Shown: positions 6,764 through 15,656, counted from the stretch's first letter. The stretch: 64,000 bases of DNA from Cuniculiplasma divulgatum (GCA_031200235.1 CP133595.1:1698877-1762876), one strand, 5' to 3'. A program made the numbers and translations. The notes: generated from the letters alone by a model not told the origin.

Positions 6764-8673
6764 GCTTCAACCCCCATTATTTTCATAAGGTCAGGTTTGC
6801 CATCCCTGTGCAACAGATGGGTGGCACGACGAGCATTCTCAATCCCGAAACGACTGACCAGATCAGATTCAACATGTCCATCACCTGCTGATAAAATCCG
6901 GGAAAAGAGAAACTCCCTGATTTCCTGCATTCCCAGTTCCCGCATTGTTGTCCGGAATGTTCCACTTTCCAGATGAGATAATCTCATCTGCCTCAACCGG
7001 CCTGCCGCCAGAAACTTGAAGCCTCCAGAATATTCCGCAATTGATATATGGCTCAAAGATTTCAGCAAATCCGCATTTTCAGTTTCAACTTCCCGGGCTG
7101 CCTTCTCAAGAATCTTCATGAACAGGGCCTGGGCATTTCCAGGTGGAAGAATGAAGAGAATGTTATATCCGCTGTAATTTCTCATTTTTTCTTCAATCCT
7201 GGAATGGTTTACAAGGTCTGAAACTTCAGCTTCGACTATAATCCTGAATGCCCCCATGTCCACAACGCCATCAGGTATTTTCACACCCATCTTCATTCCT
7301 GTGTCCATGAACAATCCATGGTTTCCGAAGAAAGCAGCAGCCTGGCCTATGAGGTACTGATGAAGGTCCACAGAAGTTTTTTCAGGTATGCTGGTAATCT
7401 TTGTTCCGTATTTCATTACGGAGCGTTCCCTCAGCTGATCTAAATTAACACCATCATCACGTGGAATAAATAAATCAGGAATAAACGAAAGCGGGCCATG
7501 ATTGCCATTTGAGTTTCTTGCCCATATGACGGCTCTTCGTGGTCCCTGCGACATCAGTGTATTTTGCAGTCTTGTCTCCAGCGGGCCGCTGAAAAAGTTC
7601 GAAGCGATTGTTCTGGCCTCAGTAAAACCAAGGGAAAAAGAAATTACGCACCCAACGTTGGAAAGTATGCTTTCCAGCTGTGGATTTTCCCTGCCCAGGA
7701 ACTGAGTTGCCATTATGATCCTTATGCCGAACTTTCTCCCCTCCCGAAGGATATGGTCAATGGCATTTCCCGGAAGGAGCTGGGATTCATCCGCCACAAC
7801 ATACACTGGTCTGGAGTGTTGCCCCTGGCGTATCCGTATACTCCAGAGCTTCAGTAGAAGGAGCATTGAGGTGATTTTGTAGGATTCCTCAGAAACCTTG
7901 CCTTTCCATATTTCAGGTATGATCAGGGAGCCCGGCATCCCGAACATGGCTGAGAAGTCCGTTGAATCACGTTTTCCCGCCACAAGGTTCCTTATTCCCC
8001 CATCCGTTATGAGGGGTATCATCTTGTTGATGGAGCTTGTGATGTATTGATTCCATCCCCTCCAGTCTGAGGACAGCATCCTGAGAAATGCAGAAAGCTC
8101 ACGGGATCCTGCCTGTGCCATGAATCTCCTTATCCTGTTCTGGTCCAGGAGAAGATCCAGTAAATCCAGGAGAGTGACGTCTTTCCTGGTTCGGATAAGT
8201 TCTCCGAGAATTGCCGAAAAAACAACCTCAAGACGTGGCCCCCAGGTTCCCTGCGAGAACACGCCGTTTGAAGCAAACGTATCCCTTATCCATCCCGTGT
8301 AGAACTCAGGGTTTTCAGAAGCGCCCTGGAGCGGATTCATGGTGATGGATCTTTCATCCTCTTCAATAAAAATCGACTTCGCCGGAATGATTATAGCGGA
8401 TTCCGGGAAGCTCTTTGCAACATCAGTGGCCAGGTCCCCATGCGGATCAAGTAAGATGATGCTCCCATCTGAGGACTGAATGATACTGGAGATTATCAAC
8501 CTCAGGATATTTGATTTTCCACTGCCAGTCTTGCCCATTATGGCAGCATGTGTGGACAGGAGTTCTGGAATCAGGCGGACAGCACTACCGCCATGTGTTC
8601 TGCCAATCTTCCAGCCTTTTTCGGACAGTAAGGATTCAGCAGAACTGGAAATAACTGGCTCCCTTCTGTACAT
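6760..8673 (-). CDS. HerA/VirB4-like ATPase with possible PD-(D/E)XK-like C-terminal domain
   Basis: A 637-residue P-loop ATPase of the HerA/FtsK superfamily (DUF87-like). Walker A is GKTGSGKS (47-54) and Walker B is YVVADESQLL (D295, E296), followed by an ATQF sensor-like stretch near 322. Such proteins form hexameric rings that pump DNA or power conjugation and defence complexes. After the ATPase core, residues 440-510 read like a PD-(D/E)XK nuclease fold: IPDG (P467, D468), 12 residues, then IIVEAEV (E481, E483), a helical RIEEKM stretch and a hydrophobic strand. The lysine of the classic motif is replaced by glutamate, so catalysis is uncertain. It is coupled to the unknown downstream gene. 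Confidence 0.8.
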   Translation of the reverse strand: MYRREPVISSSAESLLSEKGWKIGRTHGGSAVRLIPELLSTHAAIMGKTGSGKSNILRLIISSIIQSSDGSIILLDPHGDLATDVAKSFPESAIIIPAKSIFIEEDERSITMNPLQGASENPEFYTGWIRDTFASNGVFSQGTWGPRLEVVFSAILGELIRTRKDVTLLDLLDLLLDQNRIRRFMAQAGSRELSAFLRMLSSDWRGWNQYITSSINKMIPLITDGGIRNLVAGKRDSTDFSAMFGMPGSLIIPEIWKGKVSEESYKITSMLLLLKLWSIRIRQGQHSRPVYVVADESQLLPGNAIDHILREGRKFGIRIIMATQFLGRENPQLESILSNVGCVISFSLGFTEARTIASNFFSGPLETRLQNTLMSQGPRRAVIWARNSNGNHGPLSFIPDLFIPRDDGVNLDQLRERSVMKYGTKITSIPEKTSVDLHQYLIGQAAAFFGNHGLFMDTGMKMGVKIPDGVVDMGAFRIIVEAEVSDLVNHSRIEEKMRNYSGYNILFILPPGNAQALFMKILEKAAREVETENADLLKSLSHISIAEYSGGFKFLAAGRLRQMRLSHLESGTFRTTMRELGMQEIREFLFSRILSAGDGHVESDLVSRFGIENARRATHLLHRDGKPDLMKIMGVEA

Positions 8674-8678
8674 GGGGC

Positions 8679-9518
8679 TCAGGCCGTATCTTCTACCACT
8701 GAATGCTTGAGGGTACCGATGCCACTCACTGTGATCTCCACGGTATCTCCCGGTTTCAGGTATTCTCTGGTTCCGTATTCTGCAACGCCCGCTGGGGTCC
8801 CTGTGGATATGAGATCTCCCGGTTCAAGAGTTATTGCCCTTGAAAGGCGTGAAATTAGCCTTGCAGGGCCGAAAATCATGTCATCAGTATCTCCGTCCTG
8901 CCTGAGCTTACCGTTGATTTTGGTCTGTATTTTGGCGTGGAATGGCTCATTTTCCTCCCGGGGGACAATCCATGGGCCCATTGGCAGCGCAGTATCCGCA
9001 TTTTTACCAAGAACCCAGTCCTTCCCGTAAACCGGGCTGCCTGCGTTCTGGTAGTCCCTCAGGCTGATATCATCAACGATTGTGTAACCGAAAACATGTT
9101 CCATTGCGTCTTTCTCATCTATATACTTTCCTCTCTTTCCAATGATGATTCCTATTTCACCCTCGTAGTCGAACCTTTCCACATATCTGGGCCTTATGAC
9201 GCTGCCATTATGTGGAACAAGGGTGTGGCTGAACTTAGTGAAAAAATATGGTTCCTTCAGTTCCTGCATTGAGGTCTCTGCGGAATGGCTCCTGAAATTT
9301 ACTGCCGGCAGGAACATCTTACCGGGGACAACGGGAACATCATAGGTGAATCTATAACCATTCTCAATTCTGTCAGCTCTGGCAAGGTCTTTCCACTTCA
9401 GTATGGCTTCCAGTGCAGACGCAGGCCTGGATTTTTCATCCGCAAACCGGTATATGCGGCCATTCTCATTGACAAGTACTTCTTTTTTGCCGTTCACCAC
9501 TCCAGTGAGTAGATACAT
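8679..9518 (-). CDS. Fumarylacetoacetate hydrolase (FAH) family protein
   Basis: A 279-residue member of the FAH / 2-hydroxyhepta-diene-dioate isomerase superfamily, which cleaves or isomerises beta-diketo acids in aromatic catabolism using Mg2+. The metal-binding region is FDYEGEIGIIIGKRGKYI with a later YTIVDDISLRDYQ, and the C-terminal LEPGDLISTGTPAGV loop is typical. The true substrate is open: family members include fumarylpyruvate and acylpyruvate hydrolases and oxaloacetate decarboxylase. A second member lies in the homogentisate operon (24930-25850), so this copy likely serves another pathway. It sits 5 nt before the HerA-like gene, possibly one transcript without shared function. Confidence 0.85.
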   Translation of the reverse strand: MYLLTGVVNGKKEVLVNENGRIYRFADEKSRPASALEAILKWKDLARADRIENGYRFTYDVPVVPGKMFLPAVNFRSHSAETSMQELKEPYFFTKFSHTLVPHNGSVIRPRYVERFDYEGEIGIIIGKRGKYIDEKDAMEHVFGYTIVDDISLRDYQNAGSPVYGKDWVLGKNADTALPMGPWIVPREENEPFHAKIQTKINGKLRQDGDTDDMIFGPARLISRLSRAITLEPGDLISTGTPAGVAEYGTREYLKPGDTVEITVSGIGTLKHSVVEDTA

Positions 9519-9533
9519 AACTGCCCATGCGTT

Positions 9534-9884
9534 TCAGAAATATCTGAATGTCGATCGGTCAAGCAAATCTATGAAATCTCGGGCAAGCCTCGGATGCACA
9601 TCTGGCTCAATTTTAACAGAATCCCAGCCAATCTCCACAGTGTTTGATGATCGTCCGTTTATTCCGCTGACATGGAGAATAACCGACTTAACCCTGTCCT
9701 TTTCGTTCTCACTTGGAAAGTCGTCTGTAATATGTCCTTCTGCTGTGTTCAGATCATCAATAACAAAACTTGAGCCGTATGAAATGGTGTAACGGTCAAT
9801 GGTAACAGACTTAATCCGCTTGATATTAAAAAGGCCGGTCAGATATGTCACAAGATCTGAATAATCGCCATCTGAAAGTATCAT
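9534..9884 (-). CDS. Hypothetical protein, 116 residues
   Basis: A small soluble acidic protein with alternating strands (IDRYTISYGSSFVIDDL; VKSVILHVSGING; NTVEIGWDSVKI) and a C-terminal helix. No recognised family. It heads the minus-strand cluster with the FAH-family gene 15 nt downstream. A strong palindrome (9928-9951) lies 44-67 nt before its ATG and probably controls this cluster. Confidence 0.6.
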   Translation of the reverse strand: MILSDGDYSDLVTYLTGLFNIKRIKSVTIDRYTISYGSSFVIDDLNTAEGHITDDFPSENEKDRVKSVILHVSGINGRSSNTVEIGWDSVKIEPDVHPRLARDFIDLLDRSTFRYF

Positions 9885-9927
9885 TGACCAGATATGATTG
9901 ATTCATAGTATGAAATCTTTTTCTGTG

Positions 9928-9951
9928 TCAGTATGTAAATTTGCATACTGA
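9928..9951. promoter_or_regulatory. 24-bp near-perfect palindrome between divergent genes
   Basis: Arms TCAGTATG and CATACTGA flank an 8-bp centre that is itself AAATTT-symmetric, leaving only one mismatched position pair. It lies between the start of the minus-strand gene (9884) and the plus-strand gene (10122). The size and symmetry suit a dimeric helix-turn-helix regulator; no cognate regulator is adjacent. Confidence 0.5.
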
Positions 9952-10121
9952 AAAATCGATCTGATGCTCAAGGCAATGCTTCTAAAGACGCAAATCAAAT
10001 GGAATCAGGTGATGCGAAATTCTTATCCGTCTGAAGAACGCGCCATCCCTGTGAAATATCTATTGTGACTGCAGATGTCATGAGGCGTAAGTTCTTAATT
10101 TCTTCAAGCCATCATGGTATC

Positions 10122-10418
10122 ATGAAACTCTATGACTGTGACAAGATTCACAGGCTTACCATAATGTACCTTCCGTCTGGTCCCGGGTCCTACGCTGGCG
10201 ACAAGGTCAAAGTCCTTGGTCCCGAGGAGTCCAGAGCAATATGCCAGGAGGCTAACGAGAGAGGGATATCCATTGAGAAATTGCTGAAGAGCAGGGAAAA
10301 AATCGAATCTGTTGTGATCAATCTCATTGTTCCGTTTCCTGAACATGTTCCGAAGCCCCAGTCTTCTGCTTCCAAACCGGAAGCTGAAGAAAAGGCGCAG
10401 CCAGCTGCTGGAACCTGA
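10122..10418 (+). CDS. Hypothetical protein, 98 residues
   Basis: A short soluble protein with a globular part of about 75 residues (KLYDCDKIHRLTIMYLPSGPGSYAGDKVKVLGPEESRAICQEANERGISIEKLL) and a low-complexity Pro/Ala/Glu tail. No family recognised. An ATG at 10122 is chosen over an in-frame start at 10065 because TTCTTAATTT, a TATA-like box, lies about 25 nt upstream and would fall inside a longer gene. It converges with the DUF1028 gene. Confidence 0.55.
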   Translation: MKLYDCDKIHRLTIMYLPSGPGSYAGDKVKVLGPEESRAICQEANERGISIEKLLKSREKIESVVINLIVPFPEHVPKPQSSASKPEAEEKAQPAAGT

Positions 10419-10493
10419 ATCACCACAGAGATTCCTGATACATATATATCCTGGAAAGATGGCAGATCAGGAACCCGCCATGAAGAAGCTGTT

Positions 10494-11297
10494 TCATTGA
10501 AGTTCGGGATTGTCATTTCCCATGAGTATCCTCATGGCTACAAGCCCCATTTTTCCGTTTTCCACTGAGCCCTCAAGATCATTGTCCTTGAGCCAGTCAT
10601 CCAGCCGCCTGTATCCAAGATGCCTGATTCTACTCTCTATTTCCTGCTGATGGATTGAAAGATCCACAGTGCTCGTGTCAAGAAATGCTGCTTTCCAGAG
10701 TCCCAGCAAACGATTGAGCTCCTTAAGTGGATTCCTGCTGTCCTCCACCCTAAGATCAATGTATCTATCAGTGCCTGTCACAAAGCCGGAGACATCGGAA
10801 ACCACAAGAATTGCTGCGCTTTGCCTGCCTCGACTGTCGCCTCCTTTCGATTCTGCAGCGAAAAGAGATCTCATTATCCTGTCCTCCAGTTTACCAGGTC
10901 CCTTCATCTCCTGGGCCATGGCTTCCAGAACCTCAGAACTTGCCAGTATGTTGCCCTGTACTGAGAAATTTTTCCCAACAATATGTCCTGCATATTCATG
11001 ACATTTCTTTCCGGTGAAGGCCCACGCATTACCCTTTGCATCAACTATTCCAAGCTGTCTTTTTTCGCGGTCACTGTCAGCCTCAGTGAGTGCAATACCC
11101 GCTTCTTCCGCACTCATGCTCCTTAGCATTTCCAGTCCTTTTGGTCCGTATGCGTAATTTGCATATGACTGGGTAGCTATGCAGCCTACTCCAGCCGCCG
11201 CCCACGGCACAATGGACCCAACGGAAAGGTACCTGCTTGAAACGCCAACGCCCCATTTTTTCTCCTCTGGATCATAAGAAACAACAGAAAAAGTCAT
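10494..11297 (-). CDS. DUF1028 family protein
   Basis: A 267-residue DUF1028 protein, a family with an N-terminal-nucleophile hydrolase-like fold and no settled function. Typical features are the N-terminal TFSVVSYDPEEKKWGVGVSSRYLSVGSIVPWAAAGVGCIATQSYAN, where the mature N-terminus (TFS) would follow Met removal, and the GRQSAAILVV segment. Start at 11297 rather than the in-frame ATG at 11315: an ATTTTATTTTT box (minus strand) lies about 22-30 nt before 11297, the leaderless spacing, and the nucleophile-like Thr would be residue 2. It is divergent from the LOG-family gene. Confidence 0.8.
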   Translation of the reverse strand: MTFSVVSYDPEEKKWGVGVSSRYLSVGSIVPWAAAGVGCIATQSYANYAYGPKGLEMLRSMSAEEAGIALTEADSDREKRQLGIVDAKGNAWAFTGKKCHEYAGHIVGKNFSVQGNILASSEVLEAMAQEMKGPGKLEDRIMRSLFAAESKGGDSRGRQSAAILVVSDVSGFVTGTDRYIDLRVEDSRNPLKELNRLLGLWKAAFLDTSTVDLSIHQQEIESRIRHLGYRRLDDWLKDNDLEGSVENGKMGLVAMRILMGNDNPELQ

Positions 11298-11334
11298 GAA
11301 CCTTAAATTTACCATTAAAAATAAAATTTCCGCA

Positions 11335-11354
11335 ATCTGTTGTTCTCAACAGAT
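11335..11354. promoter_or_regulatory. 20-bp palindrome or 5'-UTR hairpin between divergent genes
   Basis: Perfect 8-bp arms ATCTGTTG and CAACAGAT separated by TTCT. It lies 13 nt before the ATG of the LOG-family gene, downstream of the AT-rich box at about 11315-11327, so it could be an operator or a hairpin in the leader. Confidence 0.45.
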
Positions 11355-11366
11355 CAAATCTTGTAT

Positions 11367-11894
11367 ATGAAAAACCAATACCCCATTGTGTACAACATTG
11401 CGGTAATAGGCGGAAGCACTGCTGACATCAAGTATAGAGAAATTTCTCTGGAGGTGGGCCACATCCTGGCAGAACGTCATGCCACTGTGATCTGTGGCGG
11501 CATGACCGGGGTTATGGAATGGGTTGCCCAGGGAGTTAGCGAGGCAGGAGGCACCATAATTGGCATACTGCCTGGATACTCCACAACCTCGGGCAACAGG
11601 TTCCTCACATTTCGCCTCCCGACCGGAATAGGCTATGCAAGAAATTTCCTCATAATAAGGGCTGCTGATGCCGTCATAGCAATAGATGGTGCAACCGGTA
11701 CCATGTCTGAGGCTGCCTTTGCCTTAACCGAGGGCAAATCTGTAATCGTCATAGGAGACCTTGGAATTGATCATACCAAGAAGGATGATGGCATCATGTT
11801 CCATGCAGATTCGGCAAAGGAGGCAGTGGACCTGGCTCTGAGGGAGGCCGAGAAGCACAGGCTGAATCAGGAGCCCCCTGATATGGATTCGTGA
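11367..11894 (+). CDS. LOG-like / TIGR00725-type nucleotide-binding protein
   Basis: A 175-residue Rossmann-fold protein of the LOG (lysine decarboxylase-like) superfamily. IAVIGGSTAD opens the fold, CGGMTGVMEWVAQG binds phosphate, and GATGTMSEAAFAL replaces the usual PGGxGTxxE active-site loop while keeping the glutamate. True LOG enzymes release cytokinin-like bases from nucleoside monophosphates by phosphoribohydrolysis; the archaeal subgroup is uncharacterised. Start ATG 11367 is chosen over an in-frame TTG at 11340, which lies inside the upstream palindrome. Confidence 0.75.
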   Translation: MKNQYPIVYNIAVIGGSTADIKYREISLEVGHILAERHATVICGGMTGVMEWVAQGVSEAGGTIIGILPGYSTTSGNRFLTFRLPTGIGYARNFLIIRAADAVIAIDGATGTMSEAAFALTEGKSVIVIGDLGIDHTKKDDGIMFHADSAKEAVDLALREAEKHRLNQEPPDMDS

Positions 11895-12019
11895 GCCAAA
11901 TACTGCTCCCTTTATCATTCAGGTTAAATTGCGATCCTTCTGTACCTTAGGTGTTTTGAATCTTATAGTCAAAGAAGAAACAAGGCAATATAATTTAAGC
12001 AAAAACCGGGGATTTTGTT

Positions 12020-13879
12020 TCAACTCTTTCCGACAGGCGCCCCTGTCAAATCAATCCTCTTGATGACGAAAACGTCCATAATAATGTTCACAAAAACTGT
12101 TGCAGCACTGAGCAGCAGTATAATCCTCAGGAACATAAACGGCAGGAGTACATGCCCTGCAAGGGGTCCAAAGAATGAGGGATAGGTTATGGCAATTGTT
12201 GATGGAAATATCGCTTCAAACATAAACGCCACCAGGTCGAAAAATATGACAAAAATCTGGAGCCCCATGGTTCCCAGGGACACGACATCGTATGTGAGGA
12301 AGCTAAGTATGACTGCAATGACACCAAGAAGAACAACTGTGGGATTTTGCGGGTACAGAAGGGCATCCACAAAGAATGCAAACATTCCGGATCCAAGTGC
12401 AACCAGTATCACTCCCCTAGGTACCTTCTTGCTTATGTTCCTGAGCCAGAAGGCAGAAAGACAGATCAGTGCAAGAGCCACAAGTACCATGAAGTCTGTT
12501 ATGTTAACCAGGAAATTCGGGTTGGTCAGAGAAAGAATCGCAATGAGTATGATTGTGAAGACCCAGGAAAGGCCTCTCAGGGACCTGGGAAAGAAGCCAT
12601 CTTCCACAAGTTCCCTGAGGTGTTTGGACGCTGCAATGAATGCTGGCACAAAAGTTGTCACAGTCGCCAGAAGAAATGCCACAAGCGTGTAAATCTGGAA
12701 TTGCGGGCTGATATAGGTACTGACAATGTATAGTGCAGGTATCTGGGCTTGCTGCAGCTTACCAAGAGAAGGATGGACAGAAAACATAGTCATGGCGTCA
12801 AACAGCATTATGAAAGTAGCAAGAATCACCGTTGTGTACATTGACAGCGGGATGTATCTGGATGCCGGGTAGGGTCTTCCTCTGTTGAACAGTCTGGAGA
12901 GTACAGGAATCCTGGATTCCTTCAGGCTTTCCTTTGTCACGCTTTGGATTTCCTGAAAGCCGAAGAATAGAATGAACAGGTATCCTGTGTTCTCTATCAC
13001 ATCAAGCGGAAGGTTCCCGGAGCGCGAAGCCATGATTCCAGATAAATTCCAGTTCCCATGTATGCCGAGAATCAGGCCCTGAGCAACTATTATGATCACC
13101 ATTACAGAGAGAAACAGAATCTGTGCCCTGGCAATCATCCTTATGAATCTCTTCTCGAAGAATGCATTTATGACAAACCACATTGCGAAGAGACCCACTA
13201 TGAGGTATCCAAGGAACATGGCTGAAGGCTGGGACAGCCCAACCGCCGGAGCAATTACGGGAAGGGTCTGGAAGGTGAAGGTAAAGAAGAATATGGCGCA
13301 GAACGCGGCAAGTGAGGTATTGGCAATCCAGAGTGAAAATCTTGCAAGGAAATACCTAACGGATTTTTCTCTGGTTGAAATCCTGACAAAGGTAGGGCCA
13401 CCCACCACATCCACTCCGTTGGCAGACGAATACCGGAACATATACGAATATATTCTGGCGATTCCAATGCTTAAGAGTCCTGCTATTACAAGTGAGACCA
13501 CCGAAACAATGGCATACTGTTCTATATTCACAGGAAGAATGATGAAAAGAGGTGAACCGATTGTTGCACCCAGACCAATTGCAAGAAGTGTGGTGAATCC
13601 ATACGTGGGGTTAGGCTGCGTTCTTGACCTGGGGCGGGAAAATCTGACTTTTACGGATTCCGGAAGTATGGTAACAAGGGTAACTCCAGAAATTAGGGCC
13701 GCCAGAGTTGCGAAAATCTCCACTGTTCCGGAGAAAAACAGGGCTCCTCCTGCAAAATAGCTTCTTGCGGATTCATATAGTATCACACCTGAAACCGTGA
13801 TAAATATGAGTCCGATTACAACTGTGATAACCTTGAACGTGATAACTGACGACCTGATGTAGGATGAGGTTGCTGTCAA
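12020..13879 (-). CDS. APC-superfamily transporter with N-terminal extension
   Basis: A 619-residue polytopic membrane protein of the amino acid-polyamine-organocation type. The first two helices (about residues 15-65) with an RSRPRSRTQ loop precede the usual LeuT-like core, which begins at TTLLAIGLGATIGSPLFIILP, the unwound first core helix; roughly 14 helices in all. Substrate cannot be told. Its ATG overlaps the upstream gene's stop by 4 bp, so the small membrane protein 13876-14367 is cotranslated and may be an accessory subunit. Confidence 0.8.
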   Translation of the reverse strand: MTATSSYIRSSVITFKVITVVIGLIFITVSGVILYESARSYFAGGALFFSGTVEIFATLAALISGVTLVTILPESVKVRFSRPRSRTQPNPTYGFTTLLAIGLGATIGSPLFIILPVNIEQYAIVSVVSLVIAGLLSIGIARIYSYMFRYSSANGVDVVGGPTFVRISTREKSVRYFLARFSLWIANTSLAAFCAIFFFTFTFQTLPVIAPAVGLSQPSAMFLGYLIVGLFAMWFVINAFFEKRFIRMIARAQILFLSVMVIIIVAQGLILGIHGNWNLSGIMASRSGNLPLDVIENTGYLFILFFGFQEIQSVTKESLKESRIPVLSRLFNRGRPYPASRYIPLSMYTTVILATFIMLFDAMTMFSVHPSLGKLQQAQIPALYIVSTYISPQFQIYTLVAFLLATVTTFVPAFIAASKHLRELVEDGFFPRSLRGLSWVFTIILIAILSLTNPNFLVNITDFMVLVALALICLSAFWLRNISKKVPRGVILVALGSGMFAFFVDALLYPQNPTVVLLGVIAVILSFLTYDVVSLGTMGLQIFVIFFDLVAFMFEAIFPSTIAITYPSFFGPLAGHVLLPFMFLRIILLLSAATVFVNIIMDVFVIKRIDLTGAPVGKS

Positions 13880-14367
13880 TTTGCCTCCGTTACCCTCATT
13901 CCTGCGTTTCTCAGTGTATCAGAGGCAGTTCTGAGAAGCTGAAGTGCAGAAAGCAGCATGAACACGCAGACCACGAAGTCTATCAGCACCACAATCCTGT
14001 CTGCCAGTGTGCTGACGCTCACTGCCTGAGTGGCGCGATAAAGGTATCCCAGGAATACGTCCGGGTTTGCATAAGCGAAGAATGCAGGCACTATGAATGA
14101 GAGGCTCAGGAAGATAAGAAGGGCTGCAAACGCTATTTCTCCTGCCGCGATCATTACGAGCCCCCTGATACTGATTTTCTGCTTTGACACTATGAATTCA
14201 ATGAAGGATCTTATCTCCGGATCCGGAGAATCAAGTATTTCGCGGCCTAAAATACCGGAGAATGTATTGCTCGTCCTGGCCAGAAGCATGGCGGACCGCA
14301 TGTCAAGCTTAAGCTTCTCGATATTTTTCCTGTAGCTCTCCGTTGTCTCTGTCTTCTTTTCAGCCAC
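13876..14367 (-). CDS. Small membrane protein upstream of APC transporter
   Basis: A 163-residue protein with a helical charged N-terminus (about 1-65) and two to three membrane helices (VMIAAGEIAFAALLIFLSLSFIVPAFFAYA; LADRIVVLIDFVVCVFMLLSALQLL). Not a family I recognise. Stop/start overlap with the transporter gene suggests a functional pair. The 84 bases to the divergent gene at 14452 hold the promoters of both. Confidence 0.68.
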   Translation of the reverse strand: MAEKKTETTESYRKNIEKLKLDMRSAMLLARTSNTFSGILGREILDSPDPEIRSFIEFIVSKQKISIRGLVMIAAGEIAFAALLIFLSLSFIVPAFFAYANPDVFLGYLYRATQAVSVSTLADRIVVLIDFVVCVFMLLSALQLLRTASDTLRNAGMRVTEAN

Positions 14368-14451
14368 GTTATCAATAGTACTTATGTAAGAACAGATAAA
14401 TATTTGATCCTTCTCATTGAAAAATCATAATAAATCTGAACCACTATAAGG

Positions 14452-15621
14452 ATGAAAATGGAAAGTAGAAATACACCTGGGGGCGCAAAACTCACAAGGC
14501 AGGTACTCACCGAGCTTGTGGACGCCGTGGTAAACTCTGACCGGGCGGCGGATTGCAGCGCCGAGCTTACTGACCTTCAGAAAAGAATGGAGGAAAGCAT
14601 TCGCAGGGAGAGAAATATATATAATGAGATTGCTGAAATTCTTGATACTTATGAGAAGGAGGAGGGGATGGATCAGTTTACCATGTACCGTGACAGCATC
14701 CTGGACCACACCCGTGCCAGCCTGCAGGGATATGAGGAAAAGCTCATTCCCGCACTCAGGGCAGATATAGATTCAAAAACTCAGGAGATGAACTCATACA
14801 GGGCAAAGAGCACAAAGGCCATAGAGGCATTTCTTTCAAGGGAACCGCTCCCTCTCCTGGAATGGGAAATTCGCCTGAAGTATGTTGAAGGGGGTTATGA
14901 GACACGATACATCTGCACGTCGCAGCACGATCTTCAGTATGAGTTCCTGCTGAACTCCTCAGAAGTTGAATTCCTCAAATCGAAAATGGAGGTTGACACA
15001 CTGGTCAAGGGGATAAAGCTTCCAGCCAGGATCGGCAAGACATGGGTCAGCAAGGACCCGGTTGTTGACTTTGAGAAACTTGATCACTATTTCCTGTCCT
15101 CTGCAGTCCTGTCACCAACAAACCTTGTACTGACCTTCTCAAACGATGAGACCGATTCTTCCTATACCTTTCACTCCTCAGTATCAGAGGATTCACATTT
15201 CCTTGAGATTGAGTACCGGGACCAGATGCAGACTGTAAACATCACATCCCAACCTGCAATGAACAGCGCAGTTAACAGAGATGTACTCATTTCCCTCATA
15301 AGCCAGATCCGCGTGGCAATGCTCTATCTCAGGGATCATAAGCTTCGTCTCAGCCGCCTTATCCTCAGGGAAATAGATATACTGGCAACAATGAAGGTCA
15401 CAGATCTTTTCTACACCATCCTGGAGATCCTGTCGCCGCTTATCACGCAGGAAGTCACAGGAGTCCTGGGTTCCACCCAGGAAATTGATGACTCAGATCA
15501 GGGAGGATTGACTCGCAATTTCATATATCAGAGGTTATCCCTGCTTGGCGACAGATCCAACACAGTAGCCTCATTCATGGGGATTCCGGGTTTTATGGAC
15601 ACCATGTCAAAAAGCCAGTGA
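14452..15621 (+). CDS. Unrecognised 389-residue coiled-coil-containing protein
   Basis: Not recognised. Residues about 10-135 are strongly helical and charged (LTDLQKRMEESIRRERNIYNEIAEILDTYEKEEG; ADIDSKTQEMNSYRAKSTKAIEAFL) and should form a coiled coil. A beta-rich middle (about 140-265) follows, then a helical C-terminus with a long amphipathic region (VNRDVLISLISQIRVAMLYLRDHKLRLSRLILREIDIL). No signal peptide or clear membrane span. It faces the convergent ThiI gene and lies 1.7 kb upstream of the kinase/phosphatase module on the same strand; a link to that module is only a guess. A second in-frame ATG at 14458 is possible. Confidence 0.65.
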   Translation: MKMESRNTPGGAKLTRQVLTELVDAVVNSDRAADCSAELTDLQKRMEESIRRERNIYNEIAEILDTYEKEEGMDQFTMYRDSILDHTRASLQGYEEKLIPALRADIDSKTQEMNSYRAKSTKAIEAFLSREPLPLLEWEIRLKYVEGGYETRYICTSQHDLQYEFLLNSSEVEFLKSKMEVDTLVKGIKLPARIGKTWVSKDPVVDFEKLDHYFLSSAVLSPTNLVLTFSNDETDSSYTFHSSVSEDSHFLEIEYRDQMQTVNITSQPAMNSAVNRDVLISLISQIRVAMLYLRDHKLRLSRLILREIDILATMKVTDLFYTILEILSPLITQEVTGVLGSTQEIDDSDQGGLTRNFIYQRLSLLGDRSNTVASFMGIPGFMDTMSKSQ

Positions 15622-15656
15622 AAGTATGGAGATAACACTTACTGGACTCGTGCGCC

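Noticed and set aside
9964-10068. 34-codon frame between divergent genes
   Set aside because: No ribosome site or promoter spacing, and its codon pattern is weak.
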